Source: Mycoplasmatota bacterium
GTDB taxonomy: Bacteria; Bacillota_I; Bacilli_A; RF39; UBA660
Assembly: GCA_012510745.1 (NCBI GenBank)
Contig: JAAZHK010000080.1
Span: forward strand, 1-20,308
DNA length: 20,308 nucleotides
Direction: 5' to 3'
Below are positions 14,958 through 20,308 of this stretch, in pieces. The stretch's first letter is position 1, and every line of letters starts with the position of its first letter. The notes beneath the pieces were generated by a model. That model was not told the DNA's origin. It ran no database searches and saw nothing but the letters and a program-made list of their open reading frames with translations. Both the position numbers and the translations under genes were made by a program.

Positions 14958-15064
14958 TATTTACTACCCCCAGTCAAAGTCATAATTCGACGAACTATAA
15001 TAATATATGATATATAAATAGTAATAATAATAAATAAAATAAATCTACCAATATTATTAATAAA
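14957..15064 (-). CDS. Possible 35-codon hydrophobic peptide between tadB and tadC
   Basis: Immediately after the tadB stop and in the same frame there is a 35-codon open stretch ending TAA at 14959-14957. It overlaps the tadC ATG by one base, as with tadZ-tadA. It encodes a clean transmembrane segment (RFILFIIITIYISYIIIV) followed by RR and a small polar tail. No ATG precedes the hydrophobic part and no ribosome site is visible; only ATT codons near 15061 or 15052 could start it. It could be the missing N-terminal helix of TadC, a readthrough extension of TadB, or chance in AT-rich DNA. The helix and the overlap are the evidence. Confidence 0.3.
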   Translation of the reverse strand, partial: FINNIGRFILFIIITIYISYIIIVRRIMTLTGGSK

Positions 15065-15973
15065 TTAAGGAGAAAAATAATTTTGATTAAAAATATAGAT
15101 AAAACTTACTAATAAGACTGGAATCATTACTAATATAATAAAAATAGCTCTAGAAGATGCAGTCAAAGATTGTAATTCCTCTTGTAATTTTCGACGATTA
15201 AAGAAATTTCTTTCAATTGATGAAAATACCTTAACTATATTCCCGCCTGTTTTATTTAAAATAACTAAAGAAGCAGTCATCATTTTAGCTTCCTCAATAT
15301 TAACCCTATTAGAAAAACGTGCAAAAACGTTTTCAATACTTAAACCAAAACTTAAATCTATATACATTTTTTTAAATTCATCACTAATAGGTCCAGTTAA
15401 TTCCTCTGAAACTAAAGAAACAGCTTGAATAATACTTTGCCCTGATTTAAAAGCATTATTCATAATAATTATAGCTTGCAATAAGTTGTTTTCTAATTGC
15501 CTTTTAACTATTGCTTTTTGAGAAAACAACATAATATCAGGGATAAAAAAACCAACTACTAAAGACATGCCCAAAATAATAAAACCTATTATATCAAAAG
15601 AACGATTTTGCAACACAAATGAAAAAAGAACTATTGCAAAGGCAACAATACCAAATATTATTTTAGTTGCAATATAACTAAGAGGATCATCTTTTTGTCT
15701 TTTAGATTTATCTAAATATTTTTCGTATGATTTACTATATCTATTAAATATTTTAATTTTAGCTAAATAGTTAGTTAAATTATCTCGAATATTTAAGTAA
15801 ATATTATAAATTATAGTGAAAAAAGGTTTGTTTTTATCTTTCAATGAATCAACCGTGTATTTATTAAATCTCCGTTCTAATTTTAAAGAATTATTTAAAC
15901 GAGCAAGAAAAGCAAAAGCAATTACTAATGATAAAATAAAAATAAATTGAATTATTAGTTTTAGTGTTTCCAT
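15065..15973 (-). CDS. tadB: TadB-type pilus platform protein
   Basis: 302 residues, a usual TadB length. The N-terminal transmembrane helix (about 5-24) is followed by a basic cytoplasmic stretch, two adjacent helices at about 105-145, and then the T2SF domain (NNLLQAIIIMNNAFKSGQS, LVSEELTGPISDEFKKMYID, LSIENVFARFSNRVN, MMTASLVILNKTGGNIVKV). A final hydrophobic helix lies near 275-295. TadB and TadC are homologous inner-membrane platform proteins for Tad pili. The ATG follows GGGAGAGCAAAAAT. It starts 21 bases after tadA. Confidence 0.92.
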   Translation of the reverse strand: METLKLIIQFIFILSLVIAFAFLARLNNSLKLERRFNKYTVDSLKDKNKPFFTIIYNIYLNIRDNLTNYLAKIKIFNRYSKSYEKYLDKSKRQKDDPLSYIATKIIFGIVAFAIVLFSFVLQNRSFDIIGFIILGMSLVVGFFIPDIMLFSQKAIVKRQLENNLLQAIIIMNNAFKSGQSIIQAVSLVSEELTGPISDEFKKMYIDLSFGLSIENVFARFSNRVNIEEAKMMTASLVILNKTGGNIVKVFSSIERNFFNRRKLQEELQSLTASSRAIFIILVMIPVLLVSFIYIFNQNYFSP

Positions 15974-15994
15974 ATTTTTGCTCTCCCTTTCTTT

Positions 15995-17344
15995 TTAATT
16001 TTTAGTTTTTAAAATTGGCGCAAATATATCATCAATATCGGTTAAACCCTTAACTTTAATTTTATGATAACTCTTTGGTAAATAATTATATAAAATGAAT
16101 TCACCATTAACTTCACCGGTATCAGTCAAACCTTTTTGATTAAAAGCAAAAATTTCTTTAACCTCAATCTCATCATTTTTAATTCCTATTATTTCAGCAA
16201 TAGAAGTTATTTTACGACGACCATCACTCAATCGTTCAACATTTATTACAATATCGATTGCTTTTTCTATATATTCACGAATTGCTTTAACAGGTATTTC
16301 AATACCACTCATTAAAACCATTGTTTCTAATCTATTTAAAGCATCATATACTCCGTTAGCATGTAAAGTAGTTAAGGAACCATCGTGTCCCGTATTCATA
16401 GCTTGAAGCATATCAAAAGCCTCTTTGCCACGAACCTCACCAACAATAATGCGATCAGGTCTCATACGTAAAGAGTTAATAACTAAATCACGAACAGTAA
16501 CTTCCCCCTCGCTTTGATAATTAGATACTTTAGTTTCTAAAGTAACAACGTGTTCCTGTTTTAAATGTAATTCAGCAGCATCTTCTATAGTAATAATACG
16601 TTCATTTGAATCAATAAAACTAGATAAAATATTTAAAATAGTTGTTTTTCCTGAACCAGTACCACCACATACAATAACATTTAATTTTGATAAAACACAT
16701 GCTTCTAAAAATCTTGCCATATAAGGAGTTAAAGTACCTACTCTTAATAGAGATTCAATATCATTAATATTTCTTTTAAATTTACGAATTGTAATAACTG
16801 GTCCATTTAAAGATAATGGTGGAATAATAGCATTAACTCTAGAACCATCTGGCAAACGTGAATCAACCATAGGATTTGTTTCGTCTATTGTTCTTCCTAA
16901 AGGTTGTACTATTTTCTGAATTGTTCTTAAAATATGATCGTTATTAATAAACGAAACCATTTCTTCTTTAACAAGCCGACCATCTATTTCAATATAAATA
17001 GATTGTGGTCCATTAACCATTATTTCTGTAATATTTTTATCATCTAATAATTCAGTAATAGGACCATAACCATTTATTTCATTATCTATTAAATTAAAAA
17101 TATGACTACGTTCTAAATTAGTTAAATCATAACCTTCTAACGATTTATCTATTTCAGCATTAATATATTCATTTAATAAAGTACCATCAGGAATATTATT
17201 ATCAATTATATTTTGAAGAATATTAGTTCGTAATTGATCTAATAAAGCTTTATCTTCAAAAATTTCATAATCAGACATAGCTTTTACTAATGGTTTATTT
17301 TTTGTTTCTATTTCAAAAGCTTCAATTAAACTTTTTTTAGCCAT
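15995..17344 (-). CDS. tadA: TadA/CpaF secretion ATPase
   Basis: A 449-residue type II/IV secretion ATPase that powers Tad pilus assembly at the membrane. The N-terminal domain contains GYGPITELLDDKNITEIMVNG (residues 92-112), typical of CpaF. Walker A GGTGSGKT is at 227-234, the Asp-box region RIITIEDAAELHL at 249-261, Walker B RIIVGEVRG at 298-306, and the His box GHDGSLTTLHAN at 319-330. The C-terminal ETMVLMSGIEIPVKAIREYI is also typical. The start ATG overlaps the tadZ stop by one base (TAATG), a coupling signal. No catalytic residue is missing. Confidence 0.96.
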   Translation of the reverse strand: MAKKSLIEAFEIETKNKPLVKAMSDYEIFEDKALLDQLRTNILQNIIDNNIPDGTLLNEYINAEIDKSLEGYDLTNLERSHIFNLIDNEINGYGPITELLDDKNITEIMVNGPQSIYIEIDGRLVKEEMVSFINNDHILRTIQKIVQPLGRTIDETNPMVDSRLPDGSRVNAIIPPLSLNGPVITIRKFKRNINDIESLLRVGTLTPYMARFLEACVLSKLNVIVCGGTGSGKTTILNILSSFIDSNERIITIEDAAELHLKQEHVVTLETKVSNYQSEGEVTVRDLVINSLRMRPDRIIVGEVRGKEAFDMLQAMNTGHDGSLTTLHANGVYDALNRLETMVLMSGIEIPVKAIREYIEKAIDIVINVERLSDGRRKITSIAEIIGIKNDEIEVKEIFAFNQKGLTDTGEVNGEFILYNYLPKSYHKIKVKGLTDIDDIFAPILKTKN

Positions 17345-18114
17345 TACTTCACTTCCTCTACATAATCAATTAATTCTTTACCAATTAAAAACATTTTATT
17401 ATAATCTTTTCGTAATAAAAAGGCTGTTTTCTTTTGCAGTAAAAGAATCTTTCCTTCCATAACATAACGATCTATATCTGATACAAAAAAATCATTAGAT
17501 ATCGTGTAATCTATATTAGCTTTAATAATATTCTTTATATCAAAATTAGTAAAATATTTTTTATTTATATCACACGCATTATTTAAAAGAATTTTAACAT
17601 TATCTATTTCTGTATCTTTCATAATAGCCATAAAGGATTTTGTGTTTTTTAAATCCATTGGATCATTAGTCATGATATATAAAACTTTATCACTAGAATC
17701 AAGAGTTACAATATTAATAGGTGTTAAATTATGAGTTGTATCAATTAAAATAACATCATATTTAAACTCAGCATTTGATAAAACCATAGTAACGTATTTT
17801 ATATCTATTTTTGCTGCTTGTCTAGGATCTTTAGGACTACATAAAATATCTATGTTTTCATTATAATTATAAACATACTCTTCAAAATTACTATAACGAT
17901 TATTAATTAAATCATCAACTAAATTGTAGATGGTTTTTTCACTTTCGATATTTAAAGACAAACCTATTCCTCCACCATATAAATCTAAATCAATAATTAA
18001 GGTTTTTTTCTTTAACAAATGATAAACACCAGCTAAATTAAGAGTTGTAATTGTTTTACCAACTCCACCCTTGCTCGATGTTACCATTATTATCTTTCCT
18101 TTTTCTTTAGCCAT
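17344..18114 (-). CDS. tadZ: TadZ/CpaE-type MinD/ParA ATPase
   Basis: 256 residues of the deviant-Walker ParA/MinD family that positions Tad machinery in the cell. Walker A is SSKGGVGKT at 13-21 with the signature Lys at K15, and the A-prime region is TLIIDLDLYGGGIG near 39-52. DVILIDTTHNL (about 130-140) is the Walker B equivalent. The N-terminal receiver-like domain of Caulobacter CpaE is absent, so this is an ATPase-only form. It could alternatively be a general MinD-like protein, but the one-base overlap with tadA makes the Tad role likely. The ATG follows AAAGAGGGATATT. Confidence 0.88.
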   Translation of the reverse strand: MAKEKGKIIMVTSSKGGVGKTITTLNLAGVYHLLKKKTLIIDLDLYGGGIGLSLNIESEKTIYNLVDDLINNRYSNFEEYVYNYNENIDILCSPKDPRQAAKIDIKYVTMVLSNAEFKYDVILIDTTHNLTPINIVTLDSSDKVLYIMTNDPMDLKNTKSFMAIMKDTEIDNVKILLNNACDINKKYFTNFDIKNIIKANIDYTISNDFFVSDIDRYVMEGKILLLQKKTAFLLRKDYNKMFLIGKELIDYVEEVK

Positions 18115-18129
18115 AATATCCCTCTTTAT

Positions 18130-18471
18130 CTATATATTGCCTGATCTTACTGATTTAATTTGGTAATTTTTAATACCTAGAACATTACCAAAAATACTAT
18201 TAACTTCTTTTTCTAACATTATAGTTATGTGTTTTTCTTCCATTATAATTTTAGTTACTACTTTATTATCATTTTTAACTATTAAAGCTTTTATTTCAGC
18301 CTCAGTAACCTCTTGTTTTCCTTGAACATAATCAATAACGCTGTCATTTATAGCTTTTAAACGATTTTCTTCATACATTATTAACCCCATATCAATAACA
18401 TATGCCGCAATTAATAAAACTAAAGGCAAAATAATAACAAATAGAACTAAAATTTGTCCTCTATTTCTCAT
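18130..18471 (-). CDS. TadE/TadG-like pseudopilin 2
   Basis: 113 residues with an N-terminal transmembrane helix (RGQILVLFVIILPLVLLIAAYVIDMG split over 4-29) and a small extracytoplasmic domain. It resembles the TadG start. In contrast to the first pseudopilin it lacks Glu at position +5 after the Gly-Gln junction (Leu instead), so prepilin processing is doubtful. Its ATG lies inside the last codons of the upstream gene (11-base overlap), so the two are translated together. It is probably a minor component or anchor of the pilus. Confidence 0.8.
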   Translation of the reverse strand: MRNRGQILVLFVIILPLVLLIAAYVIDMGLIMYEENRLKAINDSVIDYVQGKQEVTEAEIKALIVKNDNKVVTKIIMEEKHITIMLEKEVNSIFGNVLGIKNYQIKSVRSGNI

Positions 18472-18817
18472 AAGGGGTAATCCTTTCGACTTTAACTTGA
18501 TAAGGAGTTCCTAAAATAGAACTTAATCCAGGAGTAAATATCTCAACTTTTTGACTTAATTCAATTGTTAAATAATTATCATTTCCATAATTTAAAGATA
18601 TATCAATTTCATTAGCATTATTGCGATTAAGAAGCTCTTTTACTTCCTCATAGGATTTATCTTCTTTTAAATAAGTTAAGGCATCATTACTTTTATTTTC
18701 TAAACTATTTTTAATAGAAATAATTTTCGCAAAATCAATAATAGCTAAAAGTAACAAGAGAAAAACCGGTAAAATTAAAACAAATTCAACAAGAGCCTGT
18801 CCTTTATTTCTTTTCAT
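18461..18817 (-). CDS. tadE: TadE-like pseudopilin 1
   Basis: 118 residues. The N-terminus MKRNKGQALVEFVLILPVFL is the TadE domain signature: a basic leader, Gly then Gln, Glu five residues later, then a hydrophobic helix to about residue 32. This fits the prepilin rule G/xxxxE, with a predicted cut after G6. The rest is a small extracytoplasmic domain. I chose the ATG at 18817 with AGGGG eight bases before; a GTG at 18826 adds three residues. It is the first gene of the Tad operon, behind an extended -10 promoter. No prepilin peptidase is nearby. Confidence 0.88.
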   Translation of the reverse strand: MKRNKGQALVEFVLILPVFLLLLLAIIDFAKIISIKNSLENKSNDALTYLKEDKSYEEVKELLNRNNANEIDISLNYGNDNYLTIELSQKVEIFTPGLSSILGTPYQVKVERITPYEK

Positions 18818-18842
18818 TAGCCTCACCCCTATTATATATAAA

Positions 18843-18851
18843 ATTATAGCA
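18843..18851 (-). promoter_or_regulatory. Extended -10 promoter of the Tad operon
   Basis: TGCTATAAT with TATAAT at 18843-18848 and the TGn extension. No proper -35: the region 17 bases upstream is a T run from the preceding terminator. Transcription would run through tadE to yebC. Confidence 0.6.
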
Positions 18852-18872
18852 TATATTTAATTAAAAAAAAAG

Positions 18873-18886
18873 CATCTAATAAGATG
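18873..18886 (-). terminator. Terminator after the 71-residue protein gene
   Basis: A short CATCT/AGATG stem with a four-base loop followed by C and nine T. The TAG stop (18876-18878) lies within it. Five pairs only, so moderate support. Confidence 0.6.
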
Positions 18887-19091
18887 TTTTCTGTAATGTT
18901 TTTTGTCTATCACTATAAATTTTTTCAATTAAATCAAAATTCTCATAAAAATCTCCAACAACTTCGTCGTCGATTACTTTTTGATCAGCTATTTTTTTAG
19001 CTTCTGTCATTTGAATATATATACAATTTAATTGTTTATCATTAAATTTACATAATAACTCATCATTAATTTTTATATTAATTAATCTCAT
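18876..19091 (-). CDS. Hypothetical 71-residue soluble protein
   Basis: I do not recognise this protein. It has 71 residues, no signal peptide and no transmembrane helix. It begins with a likely beta strand (RLINIKIND) followed by a mostly helical, acidic body (ADQKVIDDEVVGDFYENFDLIEKIYSD) and a polar end. A good AGGAGG lies seven bases before the ATG, and it has its own promoter and terminator, so it is very likely translated. It sits between the glycosidase-like gene and the Tad operon but is not transcriptionally part of either. Confidence 0.75.
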   Translation of the reverse strand: MRLINIKINDELLCKFNDKQLNCIYIQMTEAKKIADQKVIDDEVVGDFYENFDLIEKIYSDRQKTLQKTSY

Positions 19092-19122
19092 TTGTTAGCA
19101 CCTCCTCTAAGTACAAGTCATG

Positions 19123-19151
19123 ATTATATCATATTTTTATATGTTTATCAA
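19123..19151 (-). promoter_or_regulatory. Sigma-A promoter of the 71-residue protein gene
   Basis: TTGATA (19146-19151), 17-base spacer, TATAAT (19123-19128) with a TGn extension. It lies just after the end of the upstream gene. Confidence 0.8.
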
Positions 19152-19159
19152 CTTTTTTA

Positions 19160-20308
19160 TTATAAAATATTATATAAATTATCTAATTCTTTATATGTAT
19201 TTTCATTAAAAAGGTTTTCATTAAAAAGAAAATCATAGCGATATAAGGCAAAACCATTAACATTATTTAGTGAACGACATGTAACTATTTGTTTTGCCAA
19301 TATATTATTGTTTTCTATCCATTCATTAGATCCACTTTTAGCAAATGAATCAAACTCACCTACTTTATACGCTGCCAATGCCGGAATTAAATCAACATCA
19401 CTACTTATTAAATTATGCCACTCCATTAAAGTTGGATAAAAAGGTTTAATATCATTATTAAATCCAAAATAAATTTGAGGCATAATAAAATCGACATAAT
19501 CTTCGGAACTAAGCCAAGTTTTAATATCAGCATATGCATTTTGATAATTATTTTCTATATTACCTTGGGGACTAATTCCAAATAATAGTTTTTTTGCTTT
19601 TACTAAAGAATGAATTTCTTTAACTAATGTATTAACATTTTCATAACGAAACTGATCTAATGACAAATTTCCACCTGTTTTTTGATAATAATCATAACTA
19701 ACTAAATCAACGGTTTCATTTGGATAAAAATAATCATCAAAAACAATACCTGCGATTTGATAATTATCAATTATTTCGCTTATACCGGTTTTTATTAAAT
19801 CTATAACTTCACTACTAGCAGGATTGTAATAAATACCATTACTAGTAACTGCAACATGATTAGTATTTAAATATTGATAAGCAGGATTTTTAGAACTTAT
19901 TGATGCAACATCAATAGAACTTCTTACTCTATAAGGATTAATCCAAGCATAAATATCAATATTATGTATTTTACCTTGCTCAATAAAATAAGATAAGATA
20001 TCAAACGTACATTTATCATCCTCCTTTCCCTTAATAACATAGCTACAGGGATAAATATCTGAAATATAAATCGCATCTGAAAAAGGTCTAACTTGCAAAA
20101 TAACACTATTAAAATTATTGTTGGAAAGATTGCTAATCATGGTATTTATATTCTTTTTAATCTCTATATCATTCTTATTATTAAAGTAATTAAAATATTC
20201 TAAATAAGAAATAAACACACCTCTAAATTCAACTAATCTTTGTTCCTCTTTATTAATAATTTTGGCTTTTTCTTGAATTAATAACCAAATATATATACTT
20301 ATTAATAA
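19160..20308 (-). CDS. GHL10/DUF187-type glycosidase-like protein, 5' end outside window
   Basis: A putative glycoside hydrolase-like protein of the YngK/DUF187 (GHL10) family, proposed to act on surface glycans or peptidoglycan. The frame is open to base 20308, giving 382 residues. It begins within a hydrophobic anchor (IYIWLLI) followed by EEQRLVEFRGVFISYLEYF, where RGVWISY is usual. Family landmarks: FNSVILQVRPFSDAIY, IYAWINPYRV, YYNPASSEV, AGIVFDDYFYP (the barrel-strand region with DDYFYP, a probable active-site acidic pair), LFGISPQGNIENNY, DFIMPQIYFGF and LIPALAAYKVG. A GTG at 20218 could serve as a start but would break the conserved RGV segment, so the true start is upstream of the window. 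No ribosome site is visible at that GTG. Confidence 0.88.
   Translation of the reverse strand, partial: LLISIYIWLLIQEKAKIINKEEQRLVEFRGVFISYLEYFNYFNNKNDIEIKKNINTMISNLSNNNFNSVILQVRPFSDAIYISDIYPCSYVIKGKEDDKCTFDILSYFIEQGKIHNIDIYAWINPYRVRSSIDVASISSKNPAYQYLNTNHVAVTSNGIYYNPASSEVIDLIKTGISEIIDNYQIAGIVFDDYFYPNETVDLVSYDYYQKTGGNLSLDQFRYENVNTLVKEIHSLVKAKKLLFGISPQGNIENNYQNAYADIKTWLSSEDYVDFIMPQIYFGFNNDIKPFYPTLMEWHNLISSDVDLIPALAAYKVGEFDSFAKSGSNEWIENNNILAKQIVTCRSLNNVNGFALYRYDFLFNENLFNENTYKELDNLYNIL

Noticed and set aside
1..20308. CRISPR arrays, insertion sequences, phage genes, long repeats
   Set aside because: None was seen on reading; repeats noticed are only short AT runs and terminator arms.

Overview
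The window is a single-direction stretch (every gene is on the minus strand, so the genome reads from base 20308 down to base 1) of a very AT-rich, walled, low-GC Bacillota. SepF, DivIVA, MurE, a T-box on ileS, AGGAGG-type ribosome binding sites, an EF-P of normal bacterial type and the sporulation proteins SpoIIIAH, GerE and GerM all point to Bacillota. The low GC, tiny spacers and terminators that share bases with stop codons suggest a streamlined Bacilli/Erysipelotrichia-type or Mollicutes-adjacent gut lineage; that placement is inference. The standard code with TGA as stop fits (herA ends in TGA and Trp is TGG).

Layout in transcription order. (1) 20308-18876: a truncated, membrane-anchored GHL10/DUF187-type glycosidase-like protein and a 71-residue unknown with its own promoter. 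(2) 18817-13522: a compact Tad/type IVc pilus-like operon: two TadE/TadG-like pseudopilins, a TadZ/CpaE-type ATPase, the TadA/CpaF motor, TadB, a 35-codon hydrophobic open frame, TadC, then yebC. No Flp pilin or prepilin peptidase is visible. (3) 13460-11825: rpmG (bL33, 54 residues), efp, and an unusual sigma-70 family protein with one region 2 and what look like two region-4 helix-turn-helix segments. (4) 11765-9993: a sporulation group, spoIIIAH-gerE-gerM, with a sequence matching the sigma-K promoter consensus in front of gerE. (5) tRNA-Arg(TCT) with promoter and terminator. (6) 9726-3621: a HerA-type ATPase, sepF, divIVA, then a T-box-controlled ileS. This is a shortened version of the Bacillota ylm-divIVA-ileS cluster, with ylmG and ylmH missing. 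The IleS carries a GIHH sequence in place of the HIGH signature. (7) 3538-1: a secreted cadherin-like-domain protein ending in an NPYTG sorting-type tail, murE, and the N-terminal half of a C39-peptidase ABC exporter whose reading frame has no ordinary start codon.

Themes: cell envelope and division (sepF, divIVA, murE, surface protein), assembly of a trans-envelope pilus-like machine, and late sporulation. There is no stretch over 300 bases without a gene. The longest gap, 6744-7020, is filled by the ileS promoter and T-box leader. I saw no CRISPR array, insertion sequence, phage gene or long repeat.
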